This document shows, piece after piece, positions 1 through 9,070 of a stretch of 25,338 bases of DNA. This DNA comes from CAZEDU01 sp964511185 (GTDB taxonomy: Bacteria; Myxococcota; Myxococcia; Myxococcales; Myxococcaceae): NCBI GenBank assembly GCA_964511185.1, contig CAZEDU010000074.1, forward strand, positions 1 through 25,338, read 5' to 3'. The position numbers and the translations under genes are program-made. Within the stretch, counting starts at the first letter, position 1. Each line of letters starts with the position of its first letter. The notes beneath the pieces were generated by a model that worked only from the letters and a program-made list of their open reading frames with translations, ran no database searches and had not been told where the DNA came from.

Positions 1-305
1 TCCGGGAAGAGCGGGCGGTGCGAGCGGTCGACCAGGCGCGAGGTCAGCGTCTCTTTCTCGGTGAGGCGGCCTTCGCGCTTGAAGTAGCTGCCGGGGATTC
101 GGCCGGCGGCGTACAGGTTCTCTTTGTACTCGACGGTGAGCGGGAGGAAGTCGATGTCCTTCTTCTCGCGCGCCGAGACCGCCGTGGCGAGCAGCATGGT
201 GTCGCCGTAGCGCAGGACGACCGAGCCGTCGGCCTGCTTGGCCATGCGGCCCGTCTCGATGGTGAGCTCCTTGTCGCCGACGGTGACCGATTTCTTGAGG
301 TACAT
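1..305 (-). CDS. pnp: Polynucleotide phosphorylase, N-terminal part (cut by window edge)
   Basis: PNPase is a 3'-to-5' phosphorolytic exoribonuclease of mRNA turnover. The visible 101 residues are the start of the first RNase PH domain. They begin MYLKKSVTVGDKELTIETGR and include the family motifs SAREKKDIDFLPLTVEY, AAGRIPGSYFKREGR and SRLVDRSHRPLFP. ATG at 305-303 is chosen because it gives the typical family N-terminus and has an AAAGG ribosome site 5 nt upstream. The gene follows rpsO on the same strand after 263 bp, the conserved rpsO-pnp order. A long stem-loop sits just upstream (324-360), as expected for a PNPase leader. The C-terminal 85 percent lies outside the window. Confidence 0.96.
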   Translation of the reverse strand, partial: MYLKKSVTVGDKELTIETGRMAKQADGSVVLRYGDTMLLATAVSAREKKDIDFLPLTVEYKENLYAAGRIPGSYFKREGRLTEKETLTSRLVDRSHRPLFP

Positions 306-323
306 GGATGCCTTTCAGTGGAT

Positions 324-360
324 CGCTGCCGGCCTTTCGCGTGGCGAGAGGCGGCAAGCG
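324..360 (-). promoter_or_regulatory. Long stem-loop in pnp leader
   Basis: An imperfect inverted repeat of about 16 pairs ends 18 nt before the pnp ATG. On the plus strand TCGC (337-340) pairs with GCGA (344-347) around a 3-nt loop. The stem continues outward through CCTT/GAGG, G332-C352, TGCC/GGCA and CGC/GCG, with one bulged base on each side. In Escherichia coli the rpsO-pnp mRNA has an RNase III-cleaved hairpin in this place that mediates PNPase autoregulation. The position here is the same, but the function is inferred. Confidence 0.6.
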
Positions 361-552
361 GGTGATGTGTCTCGGGGAGACTTCGAAGGACCGTTCCGAG
401 GTCTGGAACTTTTGATCCCTGATCGCCGCTGCCGAGCTGCTTCGACGACTTGCTCGGCCCCATCGAACAGAAAACCAAAAACCCCAGGCGCCTCTCGAGC
501 GGGAGCCTTTGCCTCCCCTATGTGAATCGAGCGCCCCAGACCATTCCAGGGC

Positions 553-563
553 GCCCGTCGGGC
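553..563 (-). other. Small hairpin just after rpsO stop
   Basis: GCCC (553-556) and GGGC (560-563) form a short hairpin 5 nt beyond the rpsO stop. No T-run follows it directly. A T-rich stretch on the minus strand (plus 474-485) lies further downstream but has no convincing stem beside it. It may stabilise the rpsO 3' end rather than terminate. The rest of 306-568 holds the pnp leader stem-loop and nothing else recognised. Confidence 0.3.
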
Positions 564-568
564 AATGC

Positions 569-838
569 TTACTTACGAATGCCCAAGCCCTCGATCAGCT
601 TCTTGTACCGGTTGGGGTCCTTCCCCTTCAGGTAGTCGAGGAGCCGCCGACGCTGGCCGACCAGCTTGAGCAGGCCGCGGCGGGAGTGGTGATCCTTCTT
701 GTGCGTCTTGAAGTGCTCGGTGAGCTGGTTGATGCGCTCCGAGAGCAACGCCACCTGCACTTCGGGAGAACCCGTGTCCTTCTCGTGGGTCCGAAACTGC
801 GTGACGAGCGCCGACTTGCGCTCCGGGTGCAACGACAT
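569..838 (-). CDS. rpsO: 30S ribosomal protein S15
   Basis: S15 is a primary 16S rRNA-binding protein of the small subunit platform. The 89-residue length equals the family norm. Diagnostic stretches are FRTHEKDTGSPEVQVALLSE, INQLTEHFKTHKKDHHSRRG and LLDYLKGKDPNRYKKLI. ATG at 838-836 has an AGGAAG site 6 nt upstream. A sigma70-type promoter lies at 933-962, giving a leader of about 88 nt. In several bacteria S15 represses its own translation through such a leader; here that is only a possibility. pnp follows on the same strand. Confidence 0.99.
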   Translation of the reverse strand: MSLHPERKSALVTQFRTHEKDTGSPEVQVALLSERINQLTEHFKTHKKDHHSRRGLLKLVGQRRRLLDYLKGKDPNRYKKLIEGLGIRK

Positions 839-913
839 GATGCGCTTCCTTAACGCCCGCTCCGAGAGACTTCATCGGCGCCGCCGTCCGCGGAGGGGTA
901 CAGACGGGGTCGC

Positions 914-929
914 CACGACAAAAAGCCGT
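914..929 (-). promoter_or_regulatory. Hairpin at the 5' end of the rpsO leader
   Basis: On the minus strand CACGGC and GTCGTG pair (one G-T wobble) around a five-T loop, shortly after the expected transcription start. It could be a 5' stabilising stem or part of an S15 autoregulatory site. No known S15-binding fold can be assigned by eye. Confidence 0.3.
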
Positions 930-932
930 GCG

Positions 933-962
933 CTTATAGGCAGGTGGCCGAGGAAGGGTCAA
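933..962 (-). promoter_or_regulatory. Sigma70-type promoter of rpsO(-pnp)
   Basis: The minus strand carries TTGACC (957-962, five of six consensus bases) and TATAAG (933-938, five of six), separated by 18 bp. The predicted start is near 926. This is the clearest housekeeping promoter in the window. It fits rpsO-pnp being cut off from the rimP-truB operon by the intervening opposite-strand gene. Confidence 0.7.
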
Positions 963-1071
963 ATCACCCCGGCGCCGGACCGCCCGGACGGCCGCCTGCA
1001 CCTCGAAACGCCGCGCTGTTCTGTCACCAGGGTAGGATTTAAACGCCGACCTGCTTCGCTTACGATGGCCT

Positions 1072-1095
1072 GCGGTCCGGATCCCTCCGGATCGC
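1072..1095 (+). promoter_or_regulatory. Hairpin covering the ribosome-binding region of the REC-EAL gene
   Basis: TCCGGA (1076-1081) and TCCGGA (1086-1091) are self-complementary and pair around a TCCC loop. GCGG (1072-1075) and TCGC (1092-1095) extend the stem to 10 pairs with one G-U. The stem ends 3 nt before the ATG at 1099 and occupies the whole space where a ribosome site should be. No open Shine-Dalgarno sequence is seen. A translation-control role is inferred. Confidence 0.5.
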
Positions 1096-1098
1096 CTC

Positions 1099-2256
1099 AT
1101 GCCGCCGCCCGTCGAGCCTTCCTCCGGTGCCGTGCTTCTCATCGACGACGAGCCGTCGCTGCTCAACGTCTTCTCGAGGTGGCTGCGCGTCGACGGGCTC
1201 CAGGTGGAGTGCGCGAGCAACGGGCTCGAGGCGCTCGAGCTGCTCCGGACCAAGACCTTCGACGTGGTGGTGAGCGACATCGCCATGCCGGGCATGACCG
1301 GCGTCGAGCTGCTGCGCACCGTCCGCCAGCAGGACGCCGACCTGCCGGTGATCCTGATGACCGGCCGCCCCGAGGTGGAGACCGCCATCGAGGCCATGGA
1401 GTACGGCGCGTTGCGCTACCTGGTGAAGCCGTTCGACGGCGAGGCGCTGGGCCGGGTGGTGCAGCAGGCGGTCCAGCTCAACAAGCTCACCAAGCTCAAG
1501 CGCGAGGCGCTGGGGCTGCTCGGGGAGCGGGAGCGGCTGCTCAGCGACCGCGCCGCGCTCGAGCAGGGCTTCACCCAGGCGCTGGGCGCCCTGTGGATGG
1601 CGTACCAGCCGATCGTCTCGGCGCCCCGGGGAGAGCTGTTCGCGTTCGAGGCGCTCGTGCGGTCCGACTCGCTCTCGCTCCCGAACCCGGCCGCGCTGCT
1701 CGAGGCGGCCGACCGGCTCGGCCGGCAACACGAGCTGGGCGCGGCGATTCGCGCGCTGATCGCAGACCAGATGGACGGCGCGCCCGCGCAGGTGTTCGTC
1801 AACCTGCACCCGCGCGACCTGCTCGACCCGGCGCTCTACGACCCCCGCGCGCCGCTGTCGCGCCACGCCCGCCACGTGGTGCTGGAGATCACCGAGCGCG
1901 CCGCCCTCGAGCACGTCACCGGGGTGGCCGACAAGATCTCCTCGCTCCGCAAGCTGGGCTACCGCATCGCGATCGACGACCTGGGCGCCGGCTACGCGGG
2001 GCTCACCAGCTTCACCCAGCTCGAGCCCGAGGTGGTGAAGTTCGACATGTCGATGGTGCGCGACCTTCACCTCTCGCCCAAGCGCAAGCAGCTGATTCAG
2101 TCGATGACCGCGGTGTTCCGCGAGATGAGCCTCAGCGTGGTGGCCGAAGGGGTGGAGACCGCCGAGGAGCGCGACGCGCTGCTGGAGTGCGGCTTGGAGC
2201 TGCTGCAGGGGTATTTCTTCGCCCGGCCGGCCCGCGGGTTTACGCGCCTTGGGTAG
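1099..2256 (+). CDS. Response regulator with EAL cyclic-di-GMP phosphodiesterase output
   Basis: 385 residues. The receiver domain (about 11-125) has the acidic pair D16-D17, phospho-acceptor D60 in VVVSDIAMPG, T88 and K110. After a short linker the EAL domain (about 160-380) hydrolyses cyclic-di-GMP to pGpG. Its key residues are present: FEAL 183-186, N235, E263, D293-D294 in IDDLGAGY, K314, E350 in AEGVE and Q370, so it is probably active. No membrane segment is seen, so it is cytosolic. No partner histidine kinase is adjacent. The gene is divergent from rpsO and convergent with the MoaD-like gene (3 bp between stops), so it interrupts the nusA-to-pnp cluster. Its start lies behind a strong hairpin. 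Confidence 0.95.
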   Translation: MPPPVEPSSGAVLLIDDEPSLLNVFSRWLRVDGLQVECASNGLEALELLRTKTFDVVVSDIAMPGMTGVELLRTVRQQDADLPVILMTGRPEVETAIEAMEYGALRYLVKPFDGEALGRVVQQAVQLNKLTKLKREALGLLGERERLLSDRAALEQGFTQALGALWMAYQPIVSAPRGELFAFEALVRSDSLSLPNPAALLEAADRLGRQHELGAAIRALIADQMDGAPAQVFVNLHPRDLLDPALYDPRAPLSRHARHVVLEITERAALEHVTGVADKISSLRKLGYRIAIDDLGAGYAGLTSFTQLEPEVVKFDMSMVRDLHLSPKRKQLIQSMTAVFREMSLSVVAEGVETAEERDALLECGLELLQGYFFARPARGFTRLG

Positions 2257-2259
2257 GCT

Positions 2260-2535
2260 TTAGCCTGGGGCGCCGAAGAGGAAGACGCGCTGGCCGTCCT
2301 CCATGGGCCGGGTGCCGATGACGTCGCGGCCCAGGTGCTCTTGCACCACAACGCCCAAGTGGCCGTGCCCGGCTTTGCGATCGCTCGGCAGCGCGGCGGC
2401 GAGCTTCGGGTAGAGGGTGATGAGCGTGCTCAAGACGTCGCCCACGTCGGCGGTGGCGGGCACGCCGAGCTCGAGCTGCGCCCGGCCGCCGACGGCCTGG
2501 TGCAGCGCGGGAGGGACCATGACCGTCACGTTCAT
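2260..2535 (-). CDS. MoaD/ThiS-like beta-grasp small protein
   Basis: 91 residues with a pattern like MoaD/ThiS ubiquitin-fold sulfur carriers: an N-terminal strand MNVTVMVPPAL, a helix region DVGDVLSTLITLYPKL and a C-terminal strand DGQRVFLFGAPG. True carriers end in Gly-Gly, which the partner enzyme activates. This one ends Gly-Ala-Pro-Gly, so thiocarboxylate formation is doubtful. The ATG overlaps the truB stop in an ATGA, so translation is coupled to truB. No molybdopterin or thiamin genes are nearby. The fold is inferred from sequence pattern; the function is unknown. Confidence 0.75.
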   Translation of the reverse strand: MNVTVMVPPALHQAVGGRAQLELGVPATADVGDVLSTLITLYPKLAAALPSDRKAGHGHLGVVVQEHLGRDVIGTRPMEDGQRVFLFGAPG

Positions 2536-3398
2536 GCGAGCACCCGCATGTACTTCAAGCGCCCCTGCGCCGCCTCGGCAATCGCCAGCAGCTGTCCGCC
2601 CGGCGCCATGACGCGCACCCTGCCCCGCGCCGGCCCCGCGCCCAGGGCGACGCCGTGTTTGACCTTCTCGACCTCGGCCTCGTGCACCACGACCGCGGGC
2701 AGCTCGCGCAGCGCGTCCACCATCGACACCAGGTGCTGGGGCAACGTGCCGTCCGCGACCGCGCGCTCGACCTGCTCGAGCGTCATCGCCTGCGCCAGCT
2801 CGAACGGGCCGCTGCGCGTGCGCCGCAGCGCGATCAGGTGCGCACAGGTGCCCAGCGCGCGCCCGAGCTCCTGCGCCAACACGCGCACGAAGAAGCCTTT
2901 CGAGCTGGTCACCGAGACGGCCACTTCATCGGCGGAGAGCGCCTTGAGCGCGAGCGCGCGTACCGTCACCTCGCGCGGCGCGCGCTCGACCTCTTTGCCT
3001 TCGCGCGCCAGCTCGTACAGCTTCTTCCCGCCCACCTTCACCGCCGAGTACATCGGCGGCGTCTGGAGGTACGTGCCGCGGAAGCGCGCGAGCGCCTCCT
3101 CGACCTGCTCGCGGGTGAGCGCCGGCACGGGCGCGCGCGCGACGACGGTCCCTTGCGCGTCCAACGTGTCGGTCTCCAGCCCCAGCTTCAACACCGCGTC
3201 GTAGGACTTCTCGTTCTCGGTGATGAAGCCGGCGATCTTGGTCGCGTCGCCCAGGCAGATCGGCAGCACGCCGGTGGCCATGGGGTCGAGCGTGCCGGTG
3301 TGGCCGACCTTCTTGATGCCGAGCAGCGAGCGGACGCGCGCGACCACGTCGAACGATGTCGGGCCGCTCGGCTTGTCGACGACGAGCACGCCGTGCAC
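2532..3398 (-). CDS. truB: tRNA pseudouridine-55 synthase TruB
   Basis: 288 residues. TruB converts U55 of the tRNA T-loop to pseudouridine. The catalytic aspartate is D38 in GHTGTLDPMATG. Other family stretches are DKPSGPTSFDVV, YLQTPPMYSAVKVGGKKLYE and GFFVRVLAQELG, and a C-terminal PUA-like part ends GRLKYMRVLA. The start is GTG at 3398-3396, chosen because it gives the usual HGVLVVDKPSG N-terminus. The rbfA stop lies 9 bp upstream, so both share one mRNA. The stop overlaps the start of the MoaD-like gene. Confidence 0.98.
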   Translation of the reverse strand: MHGVLVVDKPSGPTSFDVVARVRSLLGIKKVGHTGTLDPMATGVLPICLGDATKIAGFITENEKSYDAVLKLGLETDTLDAQGTVVARAPVPALTREQVEEALARFRGTYLQTPPMYSAVKVGGKKLYELAREGKEVERAPREVTVRALALKALSADEVAVSVTSSKGFFVRVLAQELGRALGTCAHLIALRRTRSGPFELAQAMTLEQVERAVADGTLPQHLVSMVDALRELPAVVVHEAEVEKVKHGVALGAGPARGRVRVMAPGGQLLAIAEAAQGRLKYMRVLA

Positions 3399-3407
3399 GG
3401 GTCAGGC

Positions 3408-3767
3408 CTACCAGCCTTCCTTGTCCTTCACCTCGCGCAAGAGCCGGTCGATCTTGTCGCCCTCTTCCAGCGACTCGTCGAAGGTGAAGAAGATCTCCGG
3501 CGAGACGCGCAGCTGCACCCGCGAGGTCACCTCGCGGCGCACGAAGCCCTTCGCCGCGTCGAGGCCGGCCTGGGTGTCCTTGCGCTCCGCCTCGGTGCCG
3601 ATCATCGAGTAGAAGACGCGCGCCACCCGCAGGTCGGGGGACACCTTCACCCCGGTGATGGTGATGAAGCCGATGCGCGGGTCGCGCAGCTCGCCGCGGG
3701 AGAGGATGTCGGCGACCGCCGCCTGAATCTCCTGGCCGACGCGCTCGGGGCGCGCGTGGGTGGTCAT
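3408..3767 (-). CDS. rbfA: 30S ribosome-binding factor RbfA
   Basis: 119 residues, the usual size. RbfA binds the 30S subunit during late 16S rRNA maturation. It has the KH-like pattern RPERVGQEIQAAVADILSRG, then DPRIGFITITGVKVSPDLR and ARVFYSM, and ends with SPEIFFTFDESLEEGDKIDR. ATG at 3767-3765 gives the family N-terminus and overlaps the stop of the upstream DUF503 gene as ATGA. The longer open frame upstream is only a shadow of that gene. Confidence 0.97.
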   Translation of the reverse strand: MTTHARPERVGQEIQAAVADILSRGELRDPRIGFITITGVKVSPDLRVARVFYSMIGTEAERKDTQAGLDAAKGFVRREVTSRVQLRVSPEIFFTFDESLEEGDKIDRLLREVKDKEGW

Positions 3768-4309
3768 TTCTTCTCCCACTCGCGCGGGTTGCGCAGCTGC
3801 CGCGCCTTCGCGCGCGCCTCGTCCAGGCTCAACGACTTGCTGGCCGCCTTGAGGCCGCTCCCGGTGGTGGTGCGGCGCGGCGGCTTGGGCTCGCGGGGCT
3901 CCCGCACTTCGCGCGGCTCGAGCCGGCGCTGCTCCCAGCTGCCCATGCCCTCGGCTTCGGCGAGCGAGCGGTCCCCGCGCGAGAAGGGCAAGCCGTCGGC
4001 GTCGCCGTTGAAGAGGTGATCTCCGAACGCGAGGATCTCCATCTCCCGGCTCACCAGCGGCGCGACGTACAGGTCGTCGACGAACGCGATGATCTTGTCC
4101 ATCTGCTCGTTGACGTGCCGCCGGTCGTTGCCGACCACCGCGAGCGCGATGGTCGCGCGCTGCCACAGCTCGTTGTCCTCGACCTCGGCCACCGAGACGT
4201 TGAACCGGGCCTTCACGCGATCGGTGACCCGGCGAAGGACCTGACGCTTGGCCTTCAGCGAGCCCGAGGCGGGGATTTCCAGGGTGAGACGCGCGACACA
4301 GACGAACAT
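3764..4309 (-). CDS. DUF503 (YlxP-like) protein with C-terminal extension
   Basis: 181 residues. Residues 1-95 match the DUF503 family often found beside rbfA: FVCVARLTLEIPASGSLKAK, VTDRVKARFNVSVAEVEDNE and a central helix with IIAFVDDLY. The family is usually about 95 residues. Here a basic, Pro/Arg-rich tail of about 85 residues follows, with EPREVREPREPKPPRR and a charged end PREWEKK. The tail looks disordered. ATG at 4309 has an AGGGG site 6 nt upstream. The gene lies between infB and rbfA, suggesting a translation-linked role, but its biochemical function is not known. Confidence 0.9.
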   Translation of the reverse strand: MFVCVARLTLEIPASGSLKAKRQVLRRVTDRVKARFNVSVAEVEDNELWQRATIALAVVGNDRRHVNEQMDKIIAFVDDLYVAPLVSREMEILAFGDHLFNGDADGLPFSRGDRSLAEAEGMGSWEQRRLEPREVREPREPKPPRRTTTGSGLKAASKSLSLDEARAKARQLRNPREWEKK

Positions 4310-4350
4310 GACGAACCCCTACTGCGCTTCAAGGAACCACCGACAACCGA

Positions 4351-4378
4351 GCGAGCGACGACCCAGGCCACCGCTCGC
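4351..4378 (-). terminator. Intercistronic stem-loop after infB
   Basis: GCGAGCG (4351-4357) and CGCTCGC (4372-4378) form a perfect 7-bp stem with a 14-nt loop, 17 nt beyond the infB stop. No T-run follows, so full intrinsic termination is unlikely. RNA processing, 3'-end protection or partial read-through control of the DUF503-rbfA-truB tail are alternatives. It lies in the 86-bp spacer, the widest in this operon. Confidence 0.4.
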
Positions 4379-4395
4379 GTCTTGATGTGCAGGGG

Positions 4396-7036
4396 TCAGC
4401 TCAAGCTCGGCCGCGTCTCCTCGATCTCGTACGCCTCGATGATGTCGCCCGGCTTCAGGTCGTTGTAGTTCTCGATGCCGATACCGCACTCGAAGCCCTT
4501 CTCGACCTCGCGCACGTCGTCCTTGAAGCGCTTGAGCGACGCCATCTTGCCCGCGTAGACCTGCTTGTTGTCGCGCAAGAGGCGCACCAGCGCGGTCCGC
4601 TTGATGGTCCCGTCGATGACCGCGGCGCCGGCGATGGTGCCGAGCTTGGGCACGTTGAACAGGTTGCGCACCTCGGCGCGGCCCAGCCGGCGCTCGGTGC
4701 GGATCGGCTCGAGCAGGCCCTCCATCGCGCCACGAACGCCCTCGAGCAGCTCGTAGATGATGGAGTACATGTGCAAGGTGACGCCCTCCGCCTTCGCGGT
4801 GGCCTCGGCGCCCGACTCCGGCCGCACGTTGAAGCCGACCACGATGCCCTTGGAGGCCGCGGCGAGCATCACGTCGGACTCGGTCATCGCCCCGACCGCC
4901 TTGTGGACGATCGAGACCTTGACCTTCGGCGTCGAGAGCTTATCGACCGCCTGCGCCACCGCCTCGACCGAGCCCTGCACGTCGGCCTTGAGCACGAGCT
5001 TGAGGTCCTTGGCCTCGCCGGTCTTCATGCGCTGCAGCAGCTGCTCGAGCGAGTCCTTCGAGGTCTTGCCCAGCTCCTGCTGCCGTCCCTTCATCGCGCG
5101 GTGATCGGCGATCTCCTTCGCGCCGCGCTCGTCTTCCACCGCGTTGAGCGCGTCGCCGGCCGTCGGGACGCCCGACAGGCCGATCACCTCGGCGCAGTAG
5201 CCCGGGAGCAGCTCCTTGACCTGCTCGCCGCGATCGTTCGTCATCGCGCGCACGCGGCCGTAGAAGGTGCCGGTGACGATGGCGTCGCCCTGGCGGAGCG
5301 TGCCCTCCTGCACCAGCACGGTGGCCACCGGGCCGCGCCCCTTCTCGAGCTTGGCCTCGATGATGGCGCCGACCGCGGGGCGGCTCGGGTTGGCGGTGAG
5401 CTCGAGCACCTCGGCCTGCAGGGCCACGTTCTCGAGCAGCAGGTCGATGCCCGCCTTCGTCTTGGCCGAGACGGGCACCATGATGGTGTCGCCGCCCCAG
5501 TCCTCGGCGAGCAGGTTCTTGTCGGCCAGCTCTTTCTTCACGCGGTCCGGGTTGGCGCCCGGCGTGTCCATCTTGTTGATGGCCACCACGATCGGCACCT
5601 CGGCCGCNNNNNNNNNNGATGACCAGGTCGGTCACCTCGGCGCCGCGGGCGCGCATCGCGGTGAACGCCTCGTGGCCCGGGGTGTCGAGGAAGGTGACGA
5701 CGCCCTTCGTGGTGTTCACCGAGTACGCGCCGATGTGCTGCGTGATGCCGCCGGCCTCGCCCGCGGCCACGTTGGCCTGGCGGATCGCGTCGAGCAGCGA
5801 CGTCTTGCCGTGGTCGACGTGGCCCATCACCGTCACCACCGGCGGACGCGGGCGCGCGTCCTCGGGCCGCGCCTCGACCTCGGGGAGGTGGTCTTCGACC
5901 TCGAAGCCGACCTTCTCGACCTTCCAGCCGTAGTCCGAGGCGAGGATCGCCGCGGTGTCGGCGTCGAGCGTCTGGTTGGCGGTGGCCATCGTGCCGCCCG
6001 TCATCAGCTTCTTGATGATCTCGGCGGTCTTCACGCCCATGCGCTGCGACAGCTCGGAGACCGAGACGCCCTCTTGAACCTTGATGACCTTCTTCTCTTC
6101 AGCCATTTCGGTGATCTGCGTCTTGGCGCCCTTCTTGGTGGGCTTCTTCTTCTTCCCGCGCACGGGAATCGCCATGCGGCCGAAGACGAGCTCCTTGATG
6201 TCCTGCTGACTGACGCTGCCGTCGTTCGAGGCCGAGCGCTTCTTGCCGCGATCGCTCTTGTTCTTCGAGACGTCGACCAGCTCGCGCCCGCGGCCCAGGT
6301 GATCCGGGACGACCTTGAACTCGCGCACCTCGCCGATGGCCTTGCGACCCGGCGCCATGGGGATGTTCTTGTGGGCCGTCGACGACGGGGTGACGCGGCG
6401 GACCTGCACCGACGGCCGGCTGATGACGACCGCCTGCGTGGCGGTCGGCCGCAGGGTGCGCGGATCGATCGGAGGCGTGGGCGTCTGCGCGGCCGCCGCA
6501 CTAGGGACGGTGGGGCGCGGGGCGCTCGGGGTCACCTGCGGGCGCGGCGCGGAGGACCGCGGGCCGACGGCCGGGCGGACCACCACCGCGGCGGCCGGGG
6601 CCGGCGCCGAAGGCTGGGATTGCGCCGGGGCCGCGGCGGCGGGCGCGGGCGCCTCGCGCGGCGGCTCGGCCACCGGGGCAGGCTGCGCGGGCTGCGGCTC
6701 GGCGGCCTCGGACCAGGCGACCGCCGGCTCGGCCGGCGGCGGGAAGGCTTCCGCGTGCTGCTCCGGCTCGGCGGAAACGGCGGCCGGGGCGGCGGCGCCC
6801 GTCTTTCGGCGCACCACGAAGCCCTTGGCGGGGACCGCGGCGACAGGCGCGCTCGGCTTGCGCTTGTCCAGGATCTTCTGCACCGCGGCCGTCGCCTGGT
6901 CGTCTTCCAAGGAGCTCGAGTGGCTCTTCACGTCGTAACCCAGCGACACAAGCTCGGTGACGACTTCCTTGTTGTCGAGCTCGATGCCGTGAGCCTTCAG
7001 CTCTTTGGCGATTTCGTGAACGCGCTTCTTCGACAT
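4396..7036 (-). CDS. infB: Translation initiation factor IF-2 (interrupted by assembly gap)
   Basis: IF-2 is the GTPase that brings fMet-tRNA to the 30S subunit and drives subunit joining. The first 473 residues include an IF2N module (MSKKRVHEIAKELK), a long Ala/Pro-rich linker (about 60-300), a second IF2N module (about 317-375), G1 GHVDHGKT 405-412, G2 around GGITQHIGAY and G3 DTPGH from 451. After the 10-N gap come AAEVPIVVAINKMD (G4) and domains II-IV, another 403 residues. Family comparison suggests about 21 residues (about 63 bp) are lost between DLVI and AAEVP. Flanking codons are flush with the gap, so this is one intact gene. ATG 7036 fits the family; ATG 7048, directly abutting the ylxR stop, is an alternative. 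Confidence 0.97.
5608..5617. other. Assembly gap (10 N) inside infB
   Basis: Ten N separate the G3 and G4 parts of the IF-2 GTPase domain. The true gap is probably about 63 bp, inferred from the conserved segment missing between DLVI and AAEVPIVV. The N number is therefore a placeholder. Confidence 0.95.
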
Positions 7037-7048
7037 GGCGGTCTGCAT

Positions 7049-7345
7049 CTATTCGAAATGTGGAGGCGACGCCAGGGCGGCCTCCAAGCTGTTGATGTCC
7101 ACGGCGGCCTCCATGCGCAGGGCCCTGACGATCGCCCTGCGCTTCGCCGCCGCCTTGAGGCACCCCACGCCACACAAATACCCGCCCCGCCCGGGTGCCC
7201 TTTGGGCGCGATCGACTTCGACCTTGCCCCCCACGCCGACCACGAGCCTCTTCAGCTCTCCTTTGGGCCGCTTCTTCCCGCAGCCCAGACACGTTCGGAC
7301 CGGCCCCGAGAGGCCGCTGTCCCCTGGCTCCGAACGCGCCGTCAC
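7049..7345 (-). CDS. ylxR: YlxR-family RNA-binding protein
   Basis: 98 residues of the DUF448/YlxR family, small basic nucleic-acid-binding proteins coded between nusA and infB in many bacteria. It shows RTCLGCGKKRPKGELKRLV near residue 17 and GRGGYLCGVGCLKAAAKR, the family's conserved strand and turn. Four cysteines in two CxxC-like pairs are visible; metal binding is a guess. The start is GTG at 7345-7343, 4 bp after the nusA stop. Its TAG stop directly abuts an ATG of infB. Tight packing implies coupled expression. Confidence 0.93.
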   Translation of the reverse strand: MTARSEPGDSGLSGPVRTCLGCGKKRPKGELKRLVVGVGGKVEVDRAQRAPGRGGYLCGVGCLKAAAKRRAIVRALRMEAAVDINSLEAALASPPHFE

Positions 7346-7349
7346 AGCC

Positions 7350-9053
<1,704 letters not shown>

Positions 9054-9070
9054 CTGATCGTCTCCGTTGC

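Noticed and set aside
474..517. T-rich minus-strand tract with nearby GGGAG/CTCCC as a terminator between rpsO and pnp
   Set aside because: The 5-bp stem is about 15 nt from the T-tract and no stable stem abuts it.
699..2321. 540-residue plus-strand open frame over rpsO and the REC-EAL gene
   Set aside because: Low-complexity Arg/Ala-rich shadow in another frame; the REC-EAL frame has full motif support.
2655..4019. 454-residue plus-strand frame opposite truB, rbfA and DUF503
   Set aside because: Antisense shadow typical of high-GC DNA; no recognisable domains.
4396..7036. infB as two broken genes or a pseudogene
   Set aside because: The break coincides with the N run; flanking codons are flush with the gap and only a conserved segment is missing.
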